Shown here: piece after piece, positions 32,462 to 41,800 of the stretch | How the letters are laid out: each line of letters opens with the position of its first letter | Position numbering within the stretch: the stretch's first letter is position 1 | Assembly: GCA_016293865.1 (NCBI GenBank) | Contig: JAEDDG010000005.1 | Location: 1-64,000 of the forward strand | DNA: 64,000 nt | Direction of reading: 5' to 3' | From: Oscillospiraceae bacterium | GTDB taxonomy: Bacteria; Bacillota; Clostridia; Oscillospirales; Oscillospiraceae | The notes under the pieces: model-generated | Databases searched by the model: none | What the model saw: the letters and a program-made list of their open reading frames with translations, nothing else | Told to the model about the DNA's origin: nothing | Program-made: the position numbers and the translations under genes

Positions 32462-33787
32462 TTATGCCTTGCTGACGGCGGTGACGGCTTTGCCGCATGC
32501 CTCAATCAACACGCCTGCAGCGCCCTTGGAGAAGGTGGACTCCTGCGCCTCGTAACACACTCTGTCATATGCCTCGTCTGTGCAGACATAGCCCAGTGTA
32601 CCGCCGTTGGACAGAGAGCAGATCAGCGTCAGTTCAAAAGGAGACGCTTCCTTGACGGCCTGGCTGACCGCGACAAAGTTCTCCGTACCGATACCGACCA
32701 GCACGCAGCCGCCCAGACGCAGCGCATAGCACTCCACAGGGACCTCACGCGCCAGGACAGCGGCGGCATTGGGTCCTGCCAGAGAGGCCGTAAAGCCCTC
32801 GACAAAGATGGCGCCTTCCATAACGGATTCCACAGCGCGGCACTCGGAATACGGCGCGCCTGCATCGACAAGCGCCTTGTACTTTGCCCGCAGCTCATCC
32901 AGGTTTTTCTTGGCCTCCTCATGGGAGGGGAAGGTTTTGAGCGGCAGATAAGCCGGCTCGGAAGCACAGGCAATCACCGGATCGTCATCCCAGTGCAGGT
33001 TGGCCAGCGCCTTCTCCGCCTCTTCAGCGATGGCAACGCCGATGCGCTTTGCTTCGTCATAGTTCTGCGCAGTGCGGAAGAACCGGGTGGACTGGTCGCC
33101 GGAGGAGCCCATCTGGAAACCAAATACCATAAACGGATAGAGATTGTTCAGGTATTTGCGGATATAGCCGGGGAAATCTGCAGTGTAGAAGAAATTATGG
33201 TCATGCAGAACCGTGGGATGCATGGAGTAGTTGACCATGCAGCCGCGCAGCTCACCGGCCTTGTCCTTGATGGCCACAACGCCCACGGAGGGATCGCACG
33301 GGCCGTTTTCAGGATCATGGCGGTTGCCGCCCACGCCCTTTTCCTTGCCGCATGTGCCGGAGCCCCAGCCCAAAACAGCGTCAAAGGTGTTGGTGGAGGC
33401 CTCAATTGCCGCCTCCAGCAGCAGATCGCGGATGCGGTCATTGTTCTCCGGCTCAACTTCGCCGAGCTTGTCAAAATCGCCCCAGCTCTCGCCGCCGGTC
33501 ATCGGGCCGGAGTGGGTATGGGTGCAGCAGACACAGACGTTCTGCCGGGGAATGCCGGTATGCTTTTCAATGACCATCCGCAGCTCATTGGCGCGGTCCT
33601 TGGTCAGAGAGATCAGGTCACAGGTGAAAAACAGCGCACGCGTGCCCTTGTTTTCAAAATAATAGGCGGAGCCGTACAGCGGATCGCGGGCCATCAGGCC
33701 GCTGCGTCCGGGAGGATCCGGATAACCGCACAGGCGGGTCTTCACGAGCGGAGTCAGGTTACGGATTGCAACGCCGGCCTTCAGCAT
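32462..33787 (-). CDS. Neutral ceramidase N-terminal-domain-like protein, paralogue 2
   Basis: A 441-residue protein of the neutral/alkaline non-lysosomal ceramidase N-terminal family. Shared features are KAGVAIRNLTPLVKTRLCGYPDPPGR, the metal site CCTHTHSGP, VNYSMHPTVL and FGFQMGSSGDQSTRFFRTAQNYDEA, which takes the place of the ceramidase NxGDVSP nucleophile segment. No signal peptide is present, so it is cytoplasmic and unlikely to act on host ceramide directly. It lies 54 bases after a close paralogue. Actual substrate unknown; such short forms are widespread in gut Firmicutes. Confidence 0.8.
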   Translation of the reverse strand: MLKAGVAIRNLTPLVKTRLCGYPDPPGRSGLMARDPLYGSAYYFENKGTRALFFTCDLISLTKDRANELRMVIEKHTGIPRQNVCVCCTHTHSGPMTGGESWGDFDKLGEVEPENNDRIRDLLLEAAIEASTNTFDAVLGWGSGTCGKEKGVGGNRHDPENGPCDPSVGVVAIKDKAGELRGCMVNYSMHPTVLHDHNFFYTADFPGYIRKYLNNLYPFMVFGFQMGSSGDQSTRFFRTAQNYDEAKRIGVAIAEEAEKALANLHWDDDPVIACASEPAYLPLKTFPSHEEAKKNLDELRAKYKALVDAGAPYSECRAVESVMEGAIFVEGFTASLAGPNAAAVLAREVPVECYALRLGGCVLVGIGTENFVAVSQAVKEASPFELTLICSLSNGGTLGYVCTDEAYDRVCYEAQESTFSKGAAGVLIEACGKAVTAVSKA

Positions 33788-33841
33788 AAAGAATCATCCT
33801 TTCCAAATTCAGCGTGCGCCGCACGGCGCCCGCAGACAGAT

Positions 33842-35158
33842 TTATTTTACGCGGTTGACAGCCTCAATGGCACCGTCAGCCAGAGCCTTGGCAGCGCCCT
33901 TTGCAAACGTGGACGCCTGAGCTTCATAGCAGAATTTATCGTAAGATTCGTCCGTGCAGACATAACCGGTGGTGCAGCCGTTGGTCAGAGATGCCAGCAT
34001 GGTCACTTCAAAGGGAGAAGCGGCCTTCAGCGCCTGGGACACGGCGATAAAGTTCTCGCAGCCCACGCCGACAATGCAGCACTGGCCCACGCGCATGGCA
34101 TGGCACTCAATAGGCACCTGACGGCCGAGGATCGCATCTGCGCCGGCCTTCTCCAGGGAGCGGGTAAAGCCTTCCATGAACACGGAGCCTTCCAGCACGG
34201 ACTGCGCAGCGCGGGTCTTGGAATAGGGCGCGTTGGCCGCAACCAGATCGTCGTAGATTTTCTGTGCTTCCGCCAGCTTTGCGGCGGCCTCGTCATGGGT
34301 CGGGAAGCTCTTGATCGGCGGCGTGACAAACACGGAGGCGCTCTTCAGCTCCGCCTCGGTCACATATTTCATCTGATTCAGAACCTCAAGCGCCACGGTG
34401 CCGATGGCAGAGCCGATGCGCTTTGCCTCGTCGTAATTCTGTGCGGTGCGGAAGAAACGGGTGGACTGGTCGCCGGAGGAGCCCATCTGGAAGCCGAAAA
34501 TCATAAACGGATAGACGTCGTTGAGCGTCTCACGGATGTAGCAGGGGAAGTCCGCCGTGTAGAAGAAATTGTGCGCGTGCAGGACCGTGGGGTGCATGGA
34601 ATAGTTGACCATGCAGCCGCGCAGCTCGTCGTTCATGTCCTTGATGGCCAGAACGCTGACGCTGGGATCGCAGGGGCCGTCCGGATCGTGACGGTTGCCG
34701 CCGACGCCGTGCTCCTTGCCGCAGATGCCGACGCCCCAGCCGATTTTCGCATCAAACGCATTGGCAACGGCTTCCTTGGCTGCCGCCAGCATCAGATCGC
34801 GCATGCGGTCGTTGTTTGCAGGCTCAACCTCGTTGAGGTACTCAAAATTTTCCCAGATATTGCCGCCGGTGGTCGGACCGGAATGGGTATGCGTGCAGGA
34901 AACGGCAACGTTGGCGCGGGGAATGCCGGTATGCTTCTCCACCAGCATGCGCAGTTCGTTGGCGCGGTCCTTTGTCATATTGATGACATCAGTTGTAAAA
35001 AACATCATGCGCTCGGTATCGTTTTCAAAATAATACGCGGAGGCATAGAGCGGATCGTGAGCGATCAGCGCGCTGCGGTCAGCCGGGTCCGGATAGCCGC
35101 AGGTCAGGGTTCTTCCCATCGGTGTAATGTCGCGGATTGCGACGCCTGCCTTAAGCAT
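33842..35158 (-). CDS. Neutral ceramidase N-terminal-domain-like protein, paralogue 1
   Basis: A 438-residue paralogue of the downstream gene, with over half of positions visibly identical. Motifs are SCTHTHSGPTTGG, VNYSMHPTVLHAHNFFYTADFP and FGFQMGSSGDQSTRFFRT. ATG 35158 starts MLKAGVAIRDITP like its partner, with AAAGGA upstream; in-frame ATGs at 35164 and 35167 sit on the ribosome binding site. No signal peptide. Tandem duplication suggests a heteromer or two related substrates (inference). Confidence 0.8.
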   Translation of the reverse strand: MLKAGVAIRDITPMGRTLTCGYPDPADRSALIAHDPLYASAYYFENDTERMMFFTTDVINMTKDRANELRMLVEKHTGIPRANVAVSCTHTHSGPTTGGNIWENFEYLNEVEPANNDRMRDLMLAAAKEAVANAFDAKIGWGVGICGKEHGVGGNRHDPDGPCDPSVSVLAIKDMNDELRGCMVNYSMHPTVLHAHNFFYTADFPCYIRETLNDVYPFMIFGFQMGSSGDQSTRFFRTAQNYDEAKRIGSAIGTVALEVLNQMKYVTEAELKSASVFVTPPIKSFPTHDEAAAKLAEAQKIYDDLVAANAPYSKTRAAQSVLEGSVFMEGFTRSLEKAGADAILGRQVPIECHAMRVGQCCIVGVGCENFIAVSQALKAASPFEVTMLASLTNGCTTGYVCTDESYDKFCYEAQASTFAKGAAKALADGAIEAVNRVK

Positions 35159-35376
35159 GAACATCATTTCCTTTCAGTCGCATTTTGGCGTCCGGAACTG
35201 CGCGCTCCCCTCTCTTGCTGCGGGCCGGAAAGAAACTTTCGCAATTGAAAGGCATACGCCCCGGACTCTTTTTCGAAATGAGTATATCACAACAAAACAG
35301 CAAATGAAAGTGTTACTTTTACCGAAGATCGCTGTTTTTTCCTGTCTGAATGCTTGATTTTGCCTTTCACTTTTGA

Positions 35377-35409
35377 AACAAAAACCCGCGCCGTATCAAA
35401 CGGCGCGGG
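35377..35409 (-). terminator. Terminator of gdhA
   Basis: CCCGCGCCG/CGGCGCGGG with a seven-base loop (35385-35409), followed on the minus strand by TTTTTGTTT. Confidence 0.92.
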
Positions 35410-35436
35410 CTGAAATCAGATGAACTGCGGCGCGTT

Positions 35437-36771
35437 TCAGCAAATCCCCTGTGCGAGCATTGCATCCGCCACTTTTTCAAAACCGGCAATGTTGGCGCCG
35501 GCCACATAGTCGCCCTCCAGACCGTATTTGCGTGCGGCCTCGTCGGCATTGTGGAAAATATTGACCATGATGTTCTGCAGGCGGCTGTCCACACGCTCGA
35601 AGGACCAGGAAAGCCGTTCGCTGTTCTGGCTCATCTCCAGTGCGGAGGTGGCCACGCCGCCGGCGTTGGATGCCTTGCCCGGCGCAAAGAGCACATGATT
35701 GGCCTGCAGATACCGGGTCGCCTCCAGCGTGGTCGGCATATTGGCGCCCTCGGCTACCGCAATGCAGCCGTTGGCCGCAAGCATCTTCGCGTCGTCCAGC
35801 AAAAGCTCGTTCTGGGTGGCGCAAGGCAGCGCGATATCGCACCTGACGCTCCAGACGCCGCGGCCCTCATGATACTGTGCATTGGCACGCGCCCTGGCAT
35901 ACTCGGTCAGGCGTGCGCGCCGGACTTCCTTGACCTCTTTCAGCAAATTCACATCAATGCCGTCCGGATCATAAACCCAGCCGGTGGAATCAGACACCGT
36001 CACCGGCTTTGCGCCCAGCTGAATGGCTTTTTCACAGGCGTAAATCGCCACATTGCCTGCGCCGGAAACGGCAATGGTTTTCCCTTCCAGCTCATGGCCG
36101 TTGCACTTGAGCATTTCTTCCGTCAGATAGAGAAGGCCGTAGCCCGTCGCTTCGGTTCTGGCCAGCGAGCCGCCGTAGGACAGCCCCTTTCCAGTCAGCA
36201 CGCCTTCGTACACGCCGCGGATCCGCTTGTACTGGCCGAACATATAGCCGATTTCCCGGGCGCCCGTGCCGATGTCACCGGCAGGCACGTCGGCGTCGGC
36301 GCCGATGTATTTGCAAAGCTCCGTCATAAAACTCTGGCAGAAATTCATGACTTCACGGTCGCTCTTGCCCTTGGGGTCAAAATCGCTGCCGCCCTTGCCG
36401 CCGCCGATGGGCAGCCCTGTCAGGGAATTTTTGAAGATCTGCTCAAAGCCCAGAAACTTGATGATTCCGAGATTAACGGACGGATGCAGGCGCAGGCCGC
36501 CCTTGTAGGGTCCGATGGCTGAGTTGAACTGAACTCTGTACCCGATATTCACGTGCACTTTCCCCTGATCGTCAATCCAGGGCACACGGAATTTGATCTG
36601 ACGCTCCGGCTCACACAGACGTTCCAGCAGCGCCTGGCTCCTGTACTTTTCCTCATTTGCCTCGATAACCGGGCGGAGGGAGTTCAGGACCTCGTCCACA
36701 GCCTGCAGAAATTCCGGCTCTGCCGCGTTCTTTTTTCTGACTTGTTCGAGCACTTCATCAACATATGCCAT
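35437..36771 (-). CDS. gdhA: NADP-specific glutamate dehydrogenase
   Basis: A 444-residue hexameric-type GDH, interconverting 2-oxoglutarate plus ammonia and glutamate. The glutamate site is KGGLRLHPSVNLGIIKFLGFEQIFKNSLTGLPIGGGKGGSDFDPKGKSD, with the catalytic Lys in GGGKGG; the nucleotide-binding fold starts at TIAVSGAGNVAIYACEKA. The ATG at 36771 gives the family length; AAAGG precedes it. It is monocistronic with a strong promoter and TGCA-type repeats upstream. Confidence 0.97.
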   Translation of the reverse strand: MAYVDEVLEQVRKKNAAEPEFLQAVDEVLNSLRPVIEANEEKYRSQALLERLCEPERQIKFRVPWIDDQGKVHVNIGYRVQFNSAIGPYKGGLRLHPSVNLGIIKFLGFEQIFKNSLTGLPIGGGKGGSDFDPKGKSDREVMNFCQSFMTELCKYIGADADVPAGDIGTGAREIGYMFGQYKRIRGVYEGVLTGKGLSYGGSLARTEATGYGLLYLTEEMLKCNGHELEGKTIAVSGAGNVAIYACEKAIQLGAKPVTVSDSTGWVYDPDGIDVNLLKEVKEVRRARLTEYARARANAQYHEGRGVWSVRCDIALPCATQNELLLDDAKMLAANGCIAVAEGANMPTTLEATRYLQANHVLFAPGKASNAGGVATSALEMSQNSERLSWSFERVDSRLQNIMVNIFHNADEAARKYGLEGDYVAGANIAGFEKVADAMLAQGIC

Positions 36772-36852
36772 CTGAATCACACCTTTACAGAAGATTTCCT
36801 GCCGTCTGCAGAACCGGCGCTCAAGCGCCGTTCCGTTCTCAACGACGCCCCG

Positions 36853-36881
36853 ATTATAACACCGTTTTGCATGCATCACAA
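36853..36881 (-). promoter_or_regulatory. Promoter of gdhA
   Basis: On the minus strand TTGTGA (36876-36881) and perfect TATAAT (36853-36858), 17 bases apart. Confidence 0.8.
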
Positions 36882-36965
36882 TACGTTAATTGCATTTTAT
36901 GCAAATTTCATTATTAATAACAAGCTGATATGAAATTTTTCTATTTTTATTGTGCATTTATTGCA
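36869..36965. repeat. TGCA-type palindromes upstream of gdhA
   Basis: Three related palindromic elements: TGCATGCA (36869-36876, touching the -35 box), TTGCATTTTATGCAA (36890-36904) and TGCATTTATTGCA (36953-36965). The stretch between is very AT-rich. They look like binding sites for a regulator of gdhA, which I cannot name. Confidence 0.35.
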
Positions 36966-36983
36966 CTCTAAAAAAAGCAACAA

Positions 36984-37023
36984 AATCCCACATGGCCATT
37001 CATTGCCGGTCATGTGGGATTTT
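36984..37023 (-). terminator. Terminator of GDSL hydrolase gene
   Basis: ATCCCACATGGCC pairs with GGTCATGTGGGAT (one G-U) around a 10-base loop; T-rich sequence follows on the minus strand. Confidence 0.8.
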
Positions 37024-37066
37024 GAAAATCTGTTTGAATTGTTGAGAACGTTTTCTTTGGATCCGG

Positions 37067-37735
37067 TCAGAGGCTTTCAAGAAAGCGGCCGATTCTGTCC
37101 GCAAGAATCCGGTGTCCGGCGTCGTTCGGATGCAGGCCGTCCGGCATATACCGTTCACGCAGTACCGGAACCTCCTGCTGGAAGCCGCCGGCCGCATATA
37201 AATCGAGCAGCGCAACAGAATAATACTCGGCCACCCGGCGGATGATATTGACATAGTCCCGCAGAGGTCTGCCCTCCCATGATTTCTGTCCGTCCCCGTG
37301 CGGGTTGTCCTCATCCAGACGGTGCAGCGGCGTTGCAAAGACAATCCGCCCATCCGGGTACCGCTCAATCAGGCTGCGCATCAGGTAATGACAGGCGCCG
37401 TAAAATGTCTCCGGCGTCCGGTCCTCAAACCGGCCGATAAACGCCGTGCCGTGGCCGTAGTCGTTGGTTCCGCCCAAAACAACGACGATATCCGCCTCCG
37501 GATCCATTTCATGGCAGCGCATACAGAAATCCCGGTCGTACAGGTTGTCTGTAACCACCTGCTGACGTGCAATGCGCGAACCGCAGACGCCGTAATTGTT
37601 CGCCCGCTTCAGTCCGTATTTTTCAGCGATCAAATGGCTGTACCGCTTTTCCTGCGCACCCTCGAAATCCGACGTTCCATAGCCCTCCGTGATACTGTCG
37701 CCCAGGAAATTGATGATTTTGCCTTCCAGTTTCAT
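37067..37735 (-). CDS. GDSL/SGNH-family hydrolase
   Basis: A 222-residue SGNH esterase. Block I is INFLGDSITEGYG (nucleophile Ser), block II the Gly in GVCGSRIA, block III VVVLGGTNDYGHG (Asn), and block V DGLHPNDAGH (Asp and His). No signal peptide, hence cytoplasmic. Likely removes acyl groups from sugars or lipids; no substrate evident. It lies just downstream of the MBL-fold gene, with a 66-base gap. Confidence 0.9.
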   Translation of the reverse strand: MKLEGKIINFLGDSITEGYGTSDFEGAQEKRYSHLIAEKYGLKRANNYGVCGSRIARQQVVTDNLYDRDFCMRCHEMDPEADIVVVLGGTNDYGHGTAFIGRFEDRTPETFYGACHYLMRSLIERYPDGRIVFATPLHRLDEDNPHGDGQKSWEGRPLRDYVNIIRRVAEYYSVALLDLYAAGGFQQEVPVLRERYMPDGLHPNDAGHRILADRIGRFLESL

Positions 37736-37801
37736 AAACTCCCCGCTTTCCCGGCGGGCCTGCCGCCGTAAAATCCGAATCTCTGTCTTCTGCCGTGCAT
37801 C

Positions 37802-38620
37802 TCACACCAGAATCACATGCGGCTTGACATCCGGGTCGTGGTTTGCCACCGACTCAATGCAATTCGGCCGCATACTCATATCCCGGATCCACATCAGTGC
37901 CCGGGCCGCTTTCCCTGTGGAACGGGTCATTCCCGGCAGACGGATGTCCTTCCACGCCTGTGCAGAATATCCGCCGTCCGAATATAAAAGCGCATATTTG
38001 CCGTCCCGCTGCACTGTCATGGCCGCCAGTCCGGCCGAGTGGCCGGAAATGTCGGTCAGAAGAACCGACCCGTCGCCGAAAAGGTCAAAATAGGCGCTGA
38101 ACGGGCCATAGTCCGGCTCTGAAAACCTGAAAGTCTTTAACGGCACGCCGTCCCACATGCTGCTGCGGTACCGGAACGGGCTGCGTTTCGCATCGTTGAT
38201 CTCATTGCGGCTGACAAGCACGTTTTTGGCCCCGCCCAGCATCTTCAGCCCGCTGACATGGTCGCAGTCCAGGTGGCTCAGAATCACATAATCAAGATCC
38301 GCCGGCAGAATGTTCATGGCTGCCAGCTGTTCATCCACCGCCTGTCCCGGCGGCAGCTGCGCCTGATTCACCCGGCAGAGGATCCGGCCCATGTGGCGTT
38401 TCTGATTCTCGCGTACCTGCCGGCTCCAGCCCGTATCAAAAAGGATCAACCCCTTTGGATGCTCAATCAGATAGGCGCTCACCGGCAGCCAAACCCGGTT
38501 GTTCTTTCTGCGCAGAAAGCCGGTATAGGCCAGACGGCGCCGGGCAACAGTTGCATCCGGCAGCGCCGGATCCACGCATACGCTGCCGCAATGCAGAATG
38601 TGTATCTTTATCTGTTCCAT
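37802..38620 (-). CDS. MBL-fold hydrolase, AHL-lactonase-like
   Basis: A 272-residue metallo-beta-lactamase-fold protein. The zinc motif is ILSHLDCDHVSG (HxDxDH with SHLD start), preceded by AYLIEHPKGLILFDTGW and followed by LLTDISGHSAG and LLYSDGGYS, the arrangement of AiiA/AttM-type N-acyl homoserine lactonases. Whether it cuts AHLs or another lactone is unknown. A promoter is at 38697-38725; the gene may be co-transcribed with the GDSL hydrolase. Confidence 0.82.
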   Translation of the reverse strand: MEQIKIHILHCGSVCVDPALPDATVARRRLAYTGFLRRKNNRVWLPVSAYLIEHPKGLILFDTGWSRQVRENQKRHMGRILCRVNQAQLPPGQAVDEQLAAMNILPADLDYVILSHLDCDHVSGLKMLGGAKNVLVSRNEINDAKRSPFRYRSSMWDGVPLKTFRFSEPDYGPFSAYFDLFGDGSVLLTDISGHSAGLAAMTVQRDGKYALLYSDGGYSAQAWKDIRLPGMTRSTGKAARALMWIRDMSMRPNCIESVANHDPDVKPHVILV

Positions 38621-38696
38621 AATTCAAAGCAGCTCCTATGGTCAGGTGCGTTCTGCGGATATTCGCATTGCACCATTACACTAATAATAATATAAC

Positions 38697-38725
38697 ATAA
38701 TAAAAAATATCTGTCCTGCCGTCAA
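38697..38725 (-). promoter_or_regulatory. Promoter of MBL-fold gene
   Basis: On the minus strand TTGACG (38720-38725) and TATTAT (38697-38702), 17 bases apart. Confidence 0.7.
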
Positions 38726-38808
38726 GAAGAAAACGCGCCCGGGCAGGATATCCGGTGCACTTCCTGACAGATTCAGCCATCATCCCTGTTTGATGTCCTG
38801 TCAGATCG

Positions 38809-38836
38809 TTGACTTTCCGGCAGGCAAACATATACT
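38809..38836 (+). promoter_or_regulatory. Promoter of surface sialidase-like gene
   Basis: TTGACT (38809-38814) and TATACT (38831-38836), 16 bases apart, about 58 bases before the start codon. Confidence 0.7.
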
Positions 38837-38894
38837 TTTAAATTATACCTGTTTGTGCATCTGGACAAAAATCTTTGCTTTTCAGGAGGCCATT

Positions 38895-41800
38895 ATGAAG
38901 AAATTAACAGCGTTATTTTTATCAGTGCTGCTTCTGTTTTCTCTTCTGCCGGCTTCGGTGCTGGCTGCAGGGGAAACGCTGGCAGCAGTCTCTCTGTCCG
39001 GACCCGGCGCCACGCTGGTGCAAGGTGAATCCTCCGCACTGACCGCTGCTCTCACCGGCAGCGAAGGCGGCGCCTATTCCGGTTCCGTGGATCTCAAATA
39101 CGAGAGCACCAACGACTATATTGCCACAGTTGACGGCAGCGGAAAAATCACCGGAAAACATCCCGGTTCCGTCACCTTCATTGTCACTGCTGCGGCAGAC
39201 GGCGTCACTGTCAGCGATACATATACCATTCAGGTGGTGGCCGGGTTCACAGGCTGCACCTTTGAGGACACCGCTGTCGGTTCGCTGCCCGGCGCCTTCA
39301 CCGGCGCATCCGCCAGCGTTCAGCAGGAATCCGCCTCCAACCGCGCGCTGAATATCCCCGCGGACTCCTTCGTGGAATACGCATTTTCCGGCAGCCGCGC
39401 AACCATTGATTTCGACATCTGGGCTGCTTCCGCCGTCAGCATAAAGGTGGAATTCCTCAGCGGCGCAACCGTTCTGGCCGCATATCAGGCGGAATGCTCC
39501 ACCGCGCCCGGCGCATGGCATTTTGAAGCGGATGCCGACGGCAGCGTGCTTCTGGTCAGCGTCGACGGCACATACAAGGCGCCCATCGCGCTGAATACCG
39601 CGGCAGACAAGGTGCGGATCTCCGCAGCCGGAGCCGCCGTATGGGTTGACAACTTCGACTGCCGCTCCGGCATTTACACGGATGCCATCGATTTTGAAAA
39701 GATGACCGTGGGTGAAGCGCCCACTGGCTTTTCCAACCTTGTCCAGACCTCTGTCACAGACACGAATGCATTTGAAAGCAGACAGTCCATGATGGTCAAC
39801 GACGCCAGCGCCTCCCAGGCCGGCTCCGCCCGGCTGACCGGCGTAAAGAGCGCGGCGCAGACCATTGATTTTGACCTGTATTTTGAAAGCGCCTCCTCCG
39901 GCGGCGGCGTTTCCATGAAAATTCTCAACGGCGGCATTTCCAACGCCAATACCGCATTCTGGATTCGCTTTTATAACGGCTCCATCCACGCTTACACCGG
40001 CAGCTGGAACACCATCGGCACCGGCGTACCCTATAAAAAGTGGATAAACGTACATATTGAGGCCCCTGTCGACGGCAGCGCGCAGATTTACATTGACGGC
40101 GCCCTGGCTGCCGTCTGCCCGCGTACAGACTCCGGCACTGCTGCTTACGGCGGCAATGCCAAAACACAGATTGACAGCTATCTGTTCTTCACCGGCGGCA
40201 ACGCATCCACCGGCGACCTGTATTATGTGGACAACCTGAGCATCCGCCCGGCAGCTGTCAAGCTGGATGAAACGCCCTCCCTTGTGGAGACCACTGTCAG
40301 CGAACGCGTCAGCATCGCACTGAACTCCGAGCCCGTCCTGAAAGATGACGGCACGCCTTATGACGTGGACTATATCAACGAGGACTACGCCGACGGCTTC
40401 GGCTGGGCGCAGATTCCGTTCCTGTTCGTTGACAGCGGCTATGACACCGCATACATCAACTACTCCCGTCACAGAGACGTCACCATGGACGATCCCATCG
40501 ACTCTGTGAAAATTTACGATACAGACACCATCACAGATGCACTGGATAAAGGGATTACCGACCTGACCGACAAATACGATGCCATGAAAACGGATTACGA
40601 TCTGTTCCTCATGAGCATGACGGAGATCAAAACCGGTCCTTACGCCGGCTGCTGCTTTGCGCAGAACTACATTCCCTACTTCACCGGGAAAAACACAGCC
40701 TCCACTGTCAGCTGGATCGTGGATCCGGCCGACGGCAGCTGGACCAAAATCAACGGCACCCTCACGCTGAGCGATAAAGTATTCAATGTCACCGGTCCGA
40801 TCTCCGGTGTCAACTGGTTCCCCATTGTTTTCTCCAAGGGCATTGAAATTCTGGACGACGGCACAATTCTCCAGACAATGTACGGCAACAACAAGGCCAT
40901 TCTGGTGGAGAGCACTGACTGGGGCAAAACCTGGACGCTGCGCTCTGTGATTGCAGAAAACAACAGCGGCGACAAGAATACCGACGGCAGCACCCTGGCT
41001 TTCTATGAGCCGAACCTGCAGCGCTGCGCAGACGGTACGCTTCTCAGCGTCATCCGCACCGGCAGCAATCTGCCGCTGTACCAGGCCCGCTCCAGCGACA
41101 ACGGTCTGACCTGGAGCAGCTATGAGCTTCTGCCCGGCATCGGCACCACCGTTGTGGGCAGCATTTACCCGCAGAGCGTGCTTCTGGACAACGGCATCCT
41201 GGTCCTGACCACCGGCCGGCCGGGCAACTCCATCCTTCTTTCCCTGGACGGCAGCGGCCGCAACTGGGGCTACGCCACCTCCACCATGGTGCCGGCCATC
41301 GGAGAATCCACCACCGGCAACACCAGTATTGCAAAAATTTCCGGGAACAGCGTCCTGATCGTCGGCGACCGCGGCTTTGTCCAGGACAAGGAAGCAGGCA
41401 TCTGGGCAGTGACTGCGGACATCACCCGCCGCAGCACAGAATCCGCTGAAATAGACTTTGCCTATCTCAACGCCTCTGAGACACTTGTTCCCCTGTCAGG
41501 CACCATGCAGCTGTCTCCGGGCAGCATCATCGACACCAACGGCAACGCCATCCCGTTGTCTGACTGCACAGTGTCCTACTACTCCCTGCAGCCGGAGATC
41601 GCCGGCGCCGCGGAAAACGGTGTCATCACCGCCAACGCTGTGGGTACTGCGGAGCTTGTGGCCGCTGTCACCTACAATGGCATAACCATCAACACAAACA
41701 CGATTCCCATCAAAGTGGCTGACCCCGACGTGATCAAGGACGTCTCTGCCAAAGTAGAGGACTGGACGATCGCTCCCGGCGCCAGCACCAATGTAATTGT

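Noticed and set aside
32921..35248. 775-residue open frame antisense to both ceramidase-like genes
   Set aside because: It spans two genes and their gap on the opposite strand. The protein is low-complexity His/Arg/Gly-rich, as expected for a shadow frame.
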